A stretch of 64,000 nt of DNA from Cryptomeria japonica (taxonomy: Eukaryota; Streptophyta; Pinopsida; Cupressales; Cupressaceae), in assembly GCF_030272615.1 (NCBI RefSeq), contig NC_081412.1:106274296-106338295 (forward strand), read 5' to 3'. The notes below the pieces were generated by a model, which did no database searches, was not told the origin of the DNA, and worked only from the letters and a program-made list of their open reading frames with translations. The first letter of the stretch is position 1; each line of letters opens with the position of its first letter. A program made the position numbers and the translations under genes. Of the stretch, positions 33,050 to 44,138 are shown piece after piece.

Positions 33050-34545
33050 TTGATGATTATGTGCTTACTACGTGCCTGATGTGTCTTCAACCTAATTGCT
33101 CCATTGTATATATATGCTTTGTATGAATGCTTATGAGATTTCTTAATGTTTCCTACGTGATTACATCATGCACCTTTCTAATGTATGTTTCTTGTATTCT
33201 TACTATGTCTATTCATAGATTGATTCATGTCTAATATGTTTTTCAACATGTATGCTTTATTTCCATATGTGTTGCTTCATGACCAATATGTCTTCAACAT
33301 GTCCACTCCAAGAGTGTCCTTCTTATATGTGCTTTGCACCCTACATATATTTGTGTATTGCTTTAGGCCTTGCATGTCTTATGTGCCTCCTTCGTGCCTC
33401 AATATATTGGTATGTTACTTTGTATTTTGTGTGAATGCTCCATTTATGCTCCATGCCCTATGTATATTACTTCATGTTACATGTGTGTGATTTCGTACTT
33501 TGTGTATATACTTATGGAATTGTGCTACATGTTTGTTATGTATTTAATTGCTTCATGCTTTAAGTGTATTTGTGTGCCTTATGTATGTTTCTCTTAAATG
33601 TATATACGCTTCATAAATTGTGGATAATTATGTGTTTATTGTGTCTTCAATATGTTGCTCCATTGTATGTTTTATACGTGTACATGTATACTTGTATTCT
33701 ATGTATAATTATGTGATTGCTCCATGTTTGTCTGATTTTCAGCACGACCGTGTCACACACACTAACATATGCTTTATGTCTTGAATATGCTTCACAACAT
33801 GATAGATATGTCTTCAATGTGTTATTCCATGTGCATTTTATATGCATTTCCTGAATGATGCATATCTTAAACAAGGTTACTTCAGGATTGATATGTTTGC
33901 AGAATGCTTACCTCATGTGCAACTATTATGTATGCTTACATGTGATTTCTTCCTATCTAGTGTATGCTTGTTCTACATAAATGCCTCTCTCATAACCACA
34001 TACACTCACTTATATGCTTCGTGACAAGAGAATTTATTTGCATACTTTATGTGCTTCATAACTTAAGTGGACTCACGCTTATGCACTATATGATTCATGT
34101 GTTACGTGTATTTCACTTGTATGTGCGATAATTTATTTGTATTCACTTATATTACATATATGATTCACACCTTGTGCATCTTCATGTGTATAATCATACT
34201 TTGTGTATATTCATGTGTATACTTCATGTTTTATGTAGGTGCTTTGCCTTACATGCTTTGGATTTACACCTTATGTGTATTCATATGTACGACTCATGTT
34301 TTATGTACTCATGTGTACGTTCGATGTATTGGGTTTGTTTATAGAGTGTTTACCTGAATGTTTTCATATACATGCTTTGCACCTCCATGTGACGTGTACA
34401 CTGCATACCCTCCCTGTCTTACATACTTCTAATGGCACGTGCTTCATTCCTCATATGTATTCATGTGTATTAAATGTATTCAAGCTTCATGCCTCACTAC
34501 TTCATGTATGCTTCATGCCTTTATATGTACATATGTACACATTGG
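33050..34545. repeat. Degenerate CTTCATG/TATGTGTAT-rich region
   Basis: For about 1.5 kb the plus strand is dominated by short words such as TGCTTCATG, CTTATGTG, TATGTGTAT and TTCATGTGT at irregular spacing. This looks like a very old minisatellite. Several short frames with Cys/Met/Tyr-rich translations arise only from this composition. Confidence 0.5.
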
Positions 34546-34649
34546 TTTTTTTGGGCGATGAATGGGTTTGAGGAAATTGTCAATTGCTTGAGGACAAGCA
34601 ATTTTGAGAAGGGCGGACTATCATATGCCCTTGGTGATCATTATATATA

Positions 34650-34860
34650 TATCCTAATGAAATAATTATTAATATTATTAATTAATGATTATTTGAAATT
34701 TATTAAATATTATTATTTCATTAATATTTATTATTAATAATATTAATATTTATTCATTTGTTAAATATTATTATTTTATTAATATTCATTATTAATAATA
34801 TCAATATTATTATAAACATAATAAATATTATAAATTATAAATACAATGTAATAATTACTA
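34650..34860. repeat. AT-rich palindromic block
   Basis: Consists almost only of AATATTATTAAT-type words, with two imperfect copies of a stretch around TTAAATATTATTATTT..ATTAATATT, and is strongly self-complementary. Confidence 0.7.
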
Positions 34861-35337
34861 TTGGAGATTTGATGTAATTAGAAACAAATACAAGTCATCA
34901 TAGATGAGTTGACTTATGGTTAAAGGTAACAATCCATTTGATTAAAGCAGTGATTACAAAGACAAATAAAAGGGTGGTAGCATTTTCATAAGTGTTCGGA
35001 TTACTACAACTATGATGGGTCAATGAACAACAAGAAGATAGTGTGTTATGATACACAACGATTTGGTATATGGCAGATTGAACTGGTGGTTGATCAGAAC
35101 AACAATATATCTTCATAAAATTAGAGATCAAAGCATAAAATTTTGTACATCAAATTGTGCTTATATTAATCAATGTAATTAAACATTGATATGGAACTAT
35201 TACACTTAGTCAATTAACTCATTAAAGATTGATTATTGCACCATGTATACAAGATATCATTAAAATGATCGTTCTTATTCTCAATATGGTCAAAGTGGAA
35301 AAGAGTCATCATCATTGTAGACCAAAAAAATAATTCA

Positions 35338-35640
35338 TTATCTTCCTACAAATACCCTATTTGCCACTTTTATCTTATATTTAATCATATTAAAGTCACC
35401 CACGATCAACCAAGAGACCTTAGGCAAATTGAAGGCCATCCAATTCCCCAATTCATACCTCTTTATAATATTGGAGGCATAGAGAGAACAAATCCCAAAC
35501 ATATTATTATCAAGTTTTAGGACAATCCATACCAATTTATTACAAGGAGATATATAGCATGGAACCACAAAAATATTCCATTTAAGATTAAAAAGAATGG
35601 CCACCTCATGCTTACCTTTCTCAAGAAGTCTACAAAGGGA
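35338..35640 (-). pseudogene. LINE endonuclease fragment
   Basis: The minus strand reads LVWIVLKLDNNMFGICSLYAS, then LGNWMAFNLPKVSWLIVGDFNMI. The spacing from GICSLYA to GDFN is that of the apurinic-type endonuclease of plant L1-like LINEs, with the catalytic GDFN kept. Only about 90 residues remain, with no RT nearby. Unrelated in position to the LINEs at 13 and 54 kb. Confidence 0.7.
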
Positions 35641-36211
35641 TTTTGTACTTTTTCACACAAAATTCATTACACACTACATCTTAAAAATCAACCACCTTAA
35701 TTTCTTCTGAGAAAAGAAAATTCAGCATTGGTCTATCTCTATATCTATAGAAAGATCTAACTCTATACTTTTTGTTAGGAGATTCTGAATCCTAGACATT
35801 TCAATTTGAGATATTAAACAACATCTAACAGTCAAGGTAGGGGTGGATCTTATTATTCTTATATAACTTATCAAAACATTTGGGGATCTTCTCCTCTTTC
35901 TCTTTATCTTCCTTCCCTTTTTTTGGATTTTTTTTGTCACAATGGGATTCCACAAGATGGGATCAATTATTCAATTTTCTTTTCTTTTATCATCTTTTTC
36001 CTAGTTCCCATAAGGGCCTTAATAACTAGTTCAAGGCCAAATTGAGAGAAAAGAGGAATATAACAATACATGATAGGCTTACTTGGATCAATTTTATCTC
36101 CAAAAAAAACTTACTAGTGAAGACGAGGAGCCTCTAAAAATAATTGGGAAGACTTGGGGGAGTCCCTAGACTTCCTAATTGTTAAGTCCTCGCCAAAAAC
36201 CAGGTCACAAA

Positions 36212-36223
36212 ACACACACACAC

Positions 36224-36273
<50 letters not shown>

Positions 36274-36290
36274 ACACACATACATATGTA
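36212..36290. repeat. (CA)n-(GT)n inverted microsatellite
   Basis: About seven CA repeats run straight into about 24 GT repeats, then more ACACA. The two halves are complementary and could form a long hairpin. Confidence 0.95.
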
Positions 36291-36769
36291 ATAACAATGG
36301 ACACACATATTTAAGGTAGATAGGTGTGGTTACCTCCACAAGGAATGGGATTATTTAATAAGGAGCAACAATAGAGTTTAGAGGGAGGGGCAATGATTAA
36401 CAAGACACATATGAAAATAATTTCGAAGGCAGGGATTTGTTACGGGAGTATTCTGCTAAGGCAATGGTTATAGAAGATTACAACAGTAATTTGTTTAGTT
36501 AGGCAAAATATGGTTTGAAAGGATACAACTCTTACGAAGGTTGTGACTGTAGGTAGAGATCATAACTCCTCGCTACCAAAGGAAAGATATAAAGAGAAAA
36601 TCCATTTGTCTAAGGATAGAGATCAAATTGGACATTAATAATAAATCAAGTATACAATAATTTAAACATATATTGTGGGTTTGGTATGAGTTCCTTATAC
36701 ATAGTATAGTGAATATTATTTACATCTTCTCATTGTTGATTAATGATATATTGTTGTTTATGGCTGATA

Positions 36770-36771
<2 letters not shown>

Positions 36772-36861
<90 letters not shown>

Positions 36862-36865
36862 GAGT
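36772..36865. repeat. (GT)n microsatellite
   Basis: About 41 uninterrupted GT units followed by an imperfect tail (GCGTGTTGGAGTGTG). Alternating purine-pyrimidine, so Z-DNA is possible. Confidence 0.95.
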
Positions 36866-37136
36866 GTGTGTGTGTAAGTGTTGGGGTAAGAGAAAGAAAT
36901 GATGGCAAGGGGGATGGCTATAGGAACCCTCACTAGGCATGCCACCTCATGGTGGTGACAAAATGGTCCCATGAGGCCAAGAGGGATTGAATATCCGCTC
37001 TTGGGCCTAGGTTTGAGTAACATTCAGGAACCCTAACATAACCTTTATCTTATCCCTCCCTATGATTGAATTCCATCATTAAGCTATGTGTACCTTATAA
37101 TCAAGCTAATGATCCTAAACCCTAGTAACGAGATCT

Positions 37137-38920
37137 ATGTTTTGCTTACAATTTCTAACAAGAGATTTATTTAATTATGTTTTCAATGATCATCTAACAT
37201 GTTTCCAAGGCCTCAATTTGTGTAATGTATGTTGGTACATAACCTTAGTCCATCTATCACTTCCTTGGAAAATTGATTGTAGGGCAAAACTAGTGCATTT
37301 AATTAAAAAAGACATTACACTAATGGAATCTACCTTGACCATGATGAATTCCAGGGTCAATTGTTGGTCATACCTAGGATTAGAATTAGCCAAAGGTACC
37401 TTAGAGTCAGGAGAGAAGTTCCAAAGAGGTGGACTCCAAAGGAGGAGATGTCTTAATAACCATAATATCTCCATCAAAAAGAGAATCAGAAAGAGAGCGC
37501 CACATATTTTCTACATCTGGGCCAAAATCTAGCAAAGCAGACCGAACAATTTCATCAACATTTTCAATAATATTCTTGCCCACCATCAAATTGTCAATCA
37601 TGATGGGGGTAGAATTATGAGAGTTTTTTCCATCCACTTTACCCTTCGCTATATTATTGAAAGTTCGATAGGTTTAGCCACCAAATTAGCAAACTTTTTC
37701 TTTATGAGCAATTTTTCAGAGAAAGAAAGCATTAATGATTGGGGTAGAATTATGAGAGTTTTTCCATCCATTTTATTCTTGTGCATATTATTGAAAGTCT
37801 CGATTAGATTAGCCACCAAATTAGGGAATTTTTTTATATGACCATTTTTTCTAGAAAAAGAAAGTATTTAGACAACCCAAAAGTTCAATTTCACATAACA
37901 CACAACTATTGCCCAGTTGAATAAAATTAATCTTCAAAATATCAATACACTCAAAGATGGTAATGAAAACTTGAGCTTTAAAATGAGGTAGATCAAAACT
38001 AGAACCCTCAACTTAGAGAAAATTAATCGAGGGAGAATAATTTTCAGCATGAATTTTCATAAATGTGGAGGGCGATTTTAATTTCCAGTCAATGGCAGTG
38101 CAAATTTTTCCATCACATCATCAACTTTTCCTTAGAAAACCAAGGAATATCCCTAAACATGGATTGTCCCAAATTCTAAACTTATTTTTTAAGAACTGTA
38201 TCCTACATACCATGAATACGAAAGAAAAACACAAAAAGATCCATTTGGAGCATTCTACAAAATGAAACATAGATAAATATTTTTTTTGCTCAAACATTTA
38301 CAATCCAATCATTAAAAAAAATTCTTCATGTAAGGGAATTTAAGTCAAGACAAACAAAGAAATAACAATAGTTTGGAGTCAAGACTCCTCACTACTAATA
38401 GCTTACAACATATCCAAATTTGGAGAGACAAAGAGTACCTTGGTAAAAGTAAGAGCCTTACCACTTTCTCTCAATCCATAGTTTCTGCAATCAAGGATAC
38501 CTATTGCTCCCATGCTAGTTGCCCAAGGCCCTAGAGATACTCCAATTCTACCACTTCAAAAGCGGTTGAAGATGGGAGCAACACCTTCATCTTCTAACTA
38601 GATAGATTCCTTATACAAAGGTGTTGACTACAAACTAAGAACCATAAGTAATATTATCTAGCCATTCATCACCATTGCCCTACAAATTAATTATCCCATC
38701 ACTTGAAACCTCCATTACTTACCAACTAGTATGAGGGAGCCCAAACAAGCAATAAATGACTGAATAAAGCTCGAAGAGGATGAATAACACCAATAAAGAT
38801 GAAGAGAACTAATATGAGTTCCTTTAGCCACTGTAAAGCTTCAGGAGGCAAAAATGGAAGATGGCCATTCACCTCCCAAACAACTCCTTCACTCATCTCC
38901 AACATTCCTCCCATTTTTTA
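37137..38920. other. Spacer with unplaced coding-like remnants
   Basis: The minus strand between 37,400 and 38,270 contains amino-acid-like stretches with repeated frame breaks that could be a decayed LINE ORF1, but no domain can be read with certainty. A 136-bp tandem duplication lies at 37,601-37,872. Confidence 0.3.
37601..37872. repeat. Two-copy ~136-bp tandem duplication
   Basis: The copy beginning TGATGGGGGTAGAATTATGA at 37,601 recurs, with roughly 10-15% change, from 37,737 (TGATTGGGGTAGAATTATGA). Confidence 0.85.
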
Positions 38921-39150
38921 AAACATGTATATTATTTTCCAACACCCCCCATCTTTCATCATTATCAAATGGGGATAGTAGACCACATTTAGTAGTTCAT
39001 CGTAATGTTCATGAGTAAGGACATACATATCTACTCATGACAAGCAGTAGTGGAACTCACCTCACTATGCTTACTTATGCTTTCATCCAAGGATAGGAAC
39101 GAACACATCTACTCATGGAACCAAGGATACAGACTGACACATCTATCCAA

Positions 39151-40027
39151 TGTTGATGTTTTTGTAGCTAGGGCGGATTCCTTCTAGGGCCGATCTAGCA
39201 TATGGGTGACTAATTGGCCTATCGGCCTTAGTCACATTAATGTGCAAAAATCAATATGTAACTTGTATTTTGTTCTAGCCCTAAATGGGCGATGTAACTT
39301 GTGAATTGAGCCGGCCCTATAATGGGCGATGAAAATTGTAATGTGCAAATATGATTTGTAAGTGTGAATAGGGCTAACCCTATGTTAAACATGTAACTTG
39401 TAAATTCTTATAGGGTTGACCGTATAATGGGCGCCAAGCATATTATTGTTATTATTTGTAAGGTCGACCTGAGGTATACAATAAGGTCAAGGCACATATA
39501 TATGCAAGGTTCATTCATGCATCAAGAAACACATCAAGTCAACGAATTGCATCCTTCTTCAACAAAGAATTTATCCAAGACAATAAATACATCTCTAAGA
39601 CAACAAATTGCATTATCAAGATCAACGAACTTAACCAAGGGTAGAAAATTCATCTCGCAGGTTAGAGAATCTATGCTTGATCAACAAACCTCATTCATGG
39701 TCTGCTACAGGTTTCCTTAACCAACAAATTGTCCTCTTTGATTAGGGCATCAATCTCAGTCAAGGATAATTGTAGATAAGTTTGTTATAACTTAGATTTC
39801 ATGGTGTTGTTCATACTATTGTGTGCCCTAGTGTAAAGTTATATTTTGTTGTTCATATTGCTTCAAGTATTGAAGCAATATTATAAAGACACAGTTTGAT
39901 TATTGCCTAATACAAGTTGAGATTTTGTTGTTGGGTTTTTCACCTCCAAGAGGGAGGTTTTCCCAGGGTACTCTTGTGTTCTATGTGTTCATTGTGTTAT
40001 TGTTATCAGTCTAATCTAAAAACAACA
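39151..40027 (+). mobile_element. Copia 5' LTR (element 39.15-41.7 kb)
   Basis: 877 bp from TGTTGATGTTTTTGTAGC to AAAAACAACA. The right end abuts a primer site, and the same 18-base start reappears after a polypurine tract at 41,675, fixing orientation and family. The interior has several copies of a 'cctataatgggcgatg' type word. Confidence 0.8.
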
Positions 40028-40039
40028 TGGTATTAGAGT
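40028..40039 (+). other. Primer-binding site, mutated
   Basis: TGGTATTAGAGT directly follows the LTR. The usual form is TGGTATCAGAGC, so two bases differ, both C-to-T changes. Confidence 0.75.
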
Positions 40040-40128
40040 GGGTTTGAATCAATCATGATCAAATTGTCAGATAGCAGTGAATCTCTTCCTCCCACTTCAT
40101 CTTTAGTAAGCAATTTCCAGTAGTGACA

Positions 40129-40995
40129 ATGGTGTATGGTTTGAAGGTTGAAGACAGACTTGATGGATCTTTGAATTTCACTTCGTGGAAGATCAAGATC
40201 CTTGTTACTCTTGAGGAAAATGATCTTCTTTAGTTTGTAGAAGGAAATGATCAGCCTGAGCTTGAAGATCAAGAAGAGAAACTCCAATTCAAGAAGAATG
40301 TTGTAAAAGAAAAGAAGATCTCGATTGAATCAGTGAAGGATCATCTTGTACCTATCATTTCCAAGATGTCTTCAACTAGATATATGTTTAGAACCTTAGA
40401 AGGCATGTATGAGATCCACAACACCAGCAGAGCTCTCGCCTTAAGGCAACAACTTCACACTGTAAAAATAGATAAAGATGAATCAATCATCTCATTCTTT
40501 ATGAAGATTATTGATTTGAGAAACTAGTTGAGCACTATTGGGGACAATATTGCCAACAAAGATCTTGTTATGATGACACTTAATGGTCTCCCTCAAACTT
40601 GAGAACCTTTCATTCAAAGCATCAATGGGAGATCCAAGTTACCCAAGTTTGATCGCCTTTGAGATGATTGTATTCAAGAAGAGTCGAGGTCAGTAACAAG
40701 AGGAATTGGGCGTAACCATTATGATGTGGAAAATCAAGTCCTTTCTACTCATACTTCTATGGAAAGAGGCAAAAGAAGAAAGAGGGATAGAGATAGAGAA
40801 CCAGATTCTATTTCAGAACCGAAAAAGAAGAAGGATTTATTTGATAATCTATGTTTTAGGTGTGACAAGTATGAACACATTACTCGAGATTGCAAATTCA
40901 GGTCTACTCATCTAGCTTCTTTTGCGGAAATTGACATAGGGACACATCAAGAGGAGCCAAGGTCTAATGTCAATTTAGAAGGGTTCTTATTCTAA
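40129..40995 (+). pseudogene. Copia Gag with four in-frame stops
   Basis: Single uninterrupted frame from ATG 40,129 to the stop at 40,993 (288 codons) carrying TAG at 40,231 and 40,525 and TGA at 40,600 and 40,660, with no frameshift. It reads as a plant copia UBN2-type Gag: GSLNFTSWKIKILVTLEEN near the start, a helical core (ALRQQLHTVKIDKDESIISFF), the DLVMMTLNGLPQ block, then PKFDRL and a CCHC knuckle CFRCDKYEHITRDC. All four stops can be produced by single C-to-T or G-to-A changes (the last from CGA). No protease, integrase or RT follows before the 3' LTR, so this was already a gag-only, non-autonomous element. Confidence 0.8.
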
Positions 40996-41107
40996 AAGGA
41001 GGAAATAACATTTCAACTTCAGAGGGAGCTTGACATTTCAGCTTCAGAGGGACCTGACATTTCAGCTTTAGAGGGAGCCTCGTCATCTTGAAGATTTGGT
41101 TAATGCA

Positions 41108-41383
41108 TTCTTCTCTACGAGAGAAGTTTGAGGTGCAAGCCCTTGTTAATTCATTCTTCTTTGCAAGAGAAATTTGAGGTGCAAGCCCTTGATAATGCAT
41201 TCTTATCTACGAGAGAAGTTTGAGGTGCAAGCCCTTGTTAATTCATTCTTCTCTGCGAGAGAAGTTTGAGGTGCAAGCCCTTGTTAGTGCATTCTTTTCT
41301 ACAAGAAAAGTTTGAGGTGCAAACCCTTGTTAGTGCATTCTTCTATGTGAGAGAATTTTGAGGTGAAAGCCCTTGTTCTACCC
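41108..41383. repeat. Six tandem 46-bp repeats with a small hairpin each
   Basis: Units start at 41,108, 41,154, 41,200, 41,246, 41,292 and 41,338. Each begins TTCTTCTCTACGAGAGAAGT, in which TTCTC and GAGAA can pair. They lie between gag and the polypurine tract. Confidence 0.95.
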
Positions 41384-41615
41384 TCTGTGAGTAGGTATGG
41401 AGGATCCACCCTCTGGGAGTAGCCATGGTGGATGACATGTGAGAGACTCCATGAATTAGAACTTGTGTTTATTTACCCTCTGGGAGTAGCTATGGTGAAC
41501 GTCATGATGAGATGATGACATCACGTTAAGGATTCTGTGATGGGCACTTGTGTTCATTTGTTTTTTTAAATTCATGGTTGTAGCCATGATGGACCCACCC
41601 TCTTGGAGTAGCCAT
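41376..41615. repeat. Four dispersed copies of an ACCCTCTGGGAGTAGCCATG word
   Basis: Near-identical ~26-bp copies begin near 41,378, 41,408, 41,474 and 41,588, between the 46-bp array and the 3' LTR. Confidence 0.8.
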
Positions 41616-41674
41616 GGCGGATGTCACTATGTGACTCAGATATTGAGAAGGAATCCTCCCTAGCTAAGAGGGAG

Positions 41675-41705
41675 TGTTGATGTTTTTGTAGCGAGGTCGA
41701 ATTGC
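41675..41705 (+). mobile_element. Stub of copia 3' LTR
   Basis: After CTAGCTAAGAGGGAG (polypurine tract) comes TGTTGATGTTTTTGTAGC, identical to the start of the LTR at 39,151. Similarity fades after about 30 bp, where unrelated copia coding sequence begins, so the 3' LTR is almost wholly deleted. Confidence 0.75.
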
Positions 41706-41708
41706 AAA

Positions 41709-42580
41709 GGAAAAAAAGGTTTATACTGACAAAGAGAAAAAAAAGAATAAGCCTAAAAATAATAGAGAATCCATAGCTACTTTTGTAAAAAGAAAATCAT
41801 CCAAAGAAGAACCATCTAATATTAGAGAAGCCTAAATGTGTATATTACAAGAAATTAGGGCATGAACACAAATAATATTCAAGATAAATCGATGAGTTGA
41901 AGCATCATCTTAAGAAGAATCATCTTAATTTGCATTCAACTATGTTAAGGGTTTTATCTTCTTTTGAACTTCAAAGTCAAGGAGATAAAATGGGAAAGCA
42001 CTTGTTGCATTTGTATTTTTTTGAGTCAAAGAGATGCATACTTGATTTTAGAGCTTCACATTATATGGCTTCATCACAAGGCACATTCTCTTTATTTGAG
42101 TATTTTTCATCACCATACATCTTGATGGATACCAACATATAATGTATGAGGATAGTTTAATGATGTTCTTTGTGTTCCATCATTATCAACCAATATCCTT
42201 TCCATCTATTAGATGACACATGGTGGGATAAAGAAAAGAATTGAGTTAAAATTAATCTTTCATTATTTAAGGTTTATATAATAGAGATATAATTTCAATT
42301 GAGGAGATTGATCATCAATATTGAGTGTATACCTTCTTACATTTTTCTCCTATTATTTCTATGGTTGATGTAGTCATTTAAGCATCTAGTGTGGACAGTT
42401 TTGAGGAGATGCAATATGGCCATTTGAATCATGGTGTTCTTTCTTCAATTGAGATTCTAGAGACATGTATTGGTATTCCATCTCCTATATCTACTATTGC
42501 TTTTGATGAGAGCAGTGTCACTATACCCATGGCTCCTAATGAGTTAGTGAAGTATGACATTCATCATCCTTTAGATAGGC
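41709..42580 (+). pseudogene. Decayed copia gag-protease fragment
   Basis: A Lys-rich stretch leads to a knuckle-like CVYYKKLGHEHK (second Cys lost) and then a copia protease start ILDFRASHYMASSQGTFSLFEYF, in which the active-site DSGA has become DFRA. Stops are frequent, and downstream to 42,580 only short frames survive. The sequence continues past the small LTR element inserted at 42,586. Confidence 0.65.
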
Positions 42581-42585
42581 ATTAC
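42581..42585. repeat. Target-site duplication ATTAC (left copy)
   Basis: ATTAC directly precedes the LTR start and recurs at 44,134-44,138. Confidence 0.9.
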
Positions 42586-42908
42586 TGTTAATGCATGATA
42601 GCCTCGGTAAGATAAATGATTGAATGAGAGATAAATGAAGTCTCTCATTCAAACACTTATTATCGTGAGGGGGCATGATCAAGTGATGTCTTGATCGACC
42701 ATGTCCAAAAGACATGGCCGGTCAAGGCATCACTTGACCGTACCTGGCTCACTACATATACCCAATGAAATGTGTGAGAATGGACATTGAAATAAATATG
42801 CTCCTCCTCTCCTGCAACATAAAAGAAGACAATCAGATTTATACAACAATTCAATGATAGATAATACATAGAACAAGATATTTTTTATTCTGATCCACAA
42901 AATTAACA
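42586..42908 (+). repeat. 5' LTR of the small element
   Basis: Begins TGTTAATGCATGATAGCC and ends CACAAAATTAACA. It contains the pair GACATGGCCGGTCAAG / CTTGATCGACCATGTC, an imperfect inverted repeat shared with the 3' LTR. Confidence 0.9.
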
Positions 42909-42921
42909 TGGTATCAGAGCC
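42909..42921 (+). other. Primer-binding site
   Basis: TGGTATCAGAGCC follows the 5' LTR without a gap. It is an exact initiator tRNA-Met type site. Confidence 0.9.
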
Positions 42922-43001
42922 AGGTTTCCTTCTATAAAGCCTAACCGCCTGAAGGAAGGTTTGATTAAGATCAGATTGATATCTCCTTGAAAGTCTCGAA
43001 T

Positions 43002-43154
43002 ATGGCCACATTGCAAGAACTTGTCCTCTCAAACTTAAACTACAAGCGTCCCTTGCTGAAGTCAAAAATTCAGACGTATGTTCAGAAAAATATGTTCTTT
43101 AGAAGAAACTCAAGATACCTTGTGATTGAGAGGGAGCTTACTAATCAAGATTGA
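43002..43154 (+). CDS. Small 50-codon frame in the small LTR element
   Basis: The first ATG after the primer site opens a 50-residue frame (MATLQELVLSNLNYKRPLLK, then QTYVQKNMFF, IERELTNQD) ending in TGA. It is too short to be Gag and I do not recognise it. It may be the trimmed beginning of an ancestral gag kept for RNA packaging, or chance. A copy count in relatives would tell. Confidence 0.3.
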   Translation: MATLQELVLSNLNYKRPLLKSKIQTYVQKNMFFRRNSRYLVIERELTNQD

Positions 43155-43316
43155 ACACTTTTGAGGTAAAAATTGTAAATATTGATTATTATTATTAATA
43201 CTAATAATTATTTTATGGGCCCTATGTAAATCATAAGGAAGTGACGACTTCCAAATGATTTCCACTTTTATTTTTGAGGTTATTGGAAGGTGACAATCTT
43301 ACAATAACTCAAGATT

Positions 43317-43727
43317 GTGGATAGAATCACCGACTGAGGCAATCCACGTAAAATCTTGTGGATAGAATCGCCGACAGAGGCAATCCACACAAGAGCTCAT
43401 GGATACAATCGCCGACTGAGGCAATCCATGTAAGAGCTTGTGGATAGAATCGCCGACTGAGGCAATCCACATAAGAGCTTGTGGATAGAATCGTCGACTG
43501 AGGCAATCCACACAAGAGCTCATGGATAGAATCGCCGACTGAGGCAATCCACATAAGAGCTTGTGGATAGAATCGCCGACTGAGGCAATCCACACAAGAG
43601 CTTGTGGATAGAATCGCCGACTGAGGCAATCCACACAAGAGCTTATGGATAGAATCATCGACAGAGGCAATCCACTCAAGATTTTGTGAATATAATCACC
43701 GACATAGGCAATTCACATCTTGAAACT
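43317..43727. repeat. Ten tandem 41-bp hairpin repeats
   Basis: Units start every 41 bp from 43,317 to 43,686. Each has the form GTGGAT..GCCGACTGAGGC..ATCCAC, where GTGGAT pairs with ATCCAC and GCC with GGC, giving one stem-loop per unit. Because 41 is not divisible by three, the array yields overlapping repetitive frames on the minus strand (43,299-43,679) that are not genes. Confidence 0.95.
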
Positions 43728-43809
43728 ATGGTCCCAAGATAAGCATCATACGATTTATGAATATTGCTCCCAATACCTTTTACATTTATCTTACCTAGCT
43801 AAGAGGGAG

Positions 43810-44133
43810 TGTTAATGCATGATAGCCTCGATAAGATAAATGATTGAATGAGAGATAAATGAAGTCTCTCATTCAAACATTTATTATTGTGAGGGGGCAC
43901 GATCAAGTGATGTCTTGATCGGCCATGTCCAAAAGACATGGCCGGTCAAGGCATCGCTTGACCGTACCCAACCCACTATATATACCAAATGAAATGTGTG
44001 AGAATGGACATTGAAATAAAAATGCTCCTCCTCTCTTGCAACATAAAAGAAGACAATCAGATTTATACAACAATTCAGTGATAGATAATACATAGAACAA
44101 GATAAATTTTAATTCTGATCCACAAAATTAACA
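43810..44133 (+). repeat. 3' LTR of the small element
   Basis: Same ends as the 5' LTR; the one length difference is a single-base indel near the 3' end. Confidence 0.9.
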
Positions 44134-44138
44134 ATTAC
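44134..44138. repeat. Target-site duplication ATTAC (right copy)
   Basis: Exact match to 42,581-42,585, immediately after the 3' LTR. Confidence 0.9.

Larger units (their letters stand above)
42586..44133 (+). mobile_element. Complete 1.55-kb non-autonomous LTR retrotransposon
   Basis: All structural parts are present: 5' LTR 42,586-42,908 (323 bp), primer site TGGTATCAGAGCC at 42,909, an internal region of about 900 bp, polypurine tract AAGAGGGAG at 43,801, 3' LTR 43,810-44,133 (324 bp), and ATTAC duplications on both sides. By eye the LTRs differ at about 15-18 positions (about 5%), mostly transitions. There is no gag, protease, integrase or RT of normal size, so it must have moved on proteins from another element. 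Its polypurine context (CTAGCTAAGAGGGAGTGTT) matches the copia element at 39.15-41.7 kb, which points to that lineage as the helper. Size fits the TRIM/small LARD class, though the tandem hairpin array inside is unusual. Confidence 0.9.

Noticed and set aside
33227-34571. Several Cys/Met/Tyr-rich small frames that look like membrane peptides
   Set aside because: They follow from the CTTCATG/TATGTG-rich low-complexity sequence and overlap each other in different frames.
36673-37023. Frames with poly(CV) or poly(TH) tracts
   Set aside because: Translations of the GT microsatellite at 36,772-36,865.
43299-43679. 126-residue repetitive minus-strand frame (CVDCLSRRFYPQAL-type repeats)
   Set aside because: Product of the 41-bp DNA repeat read through three frames; no start context or family match, and both strands give similar frames.
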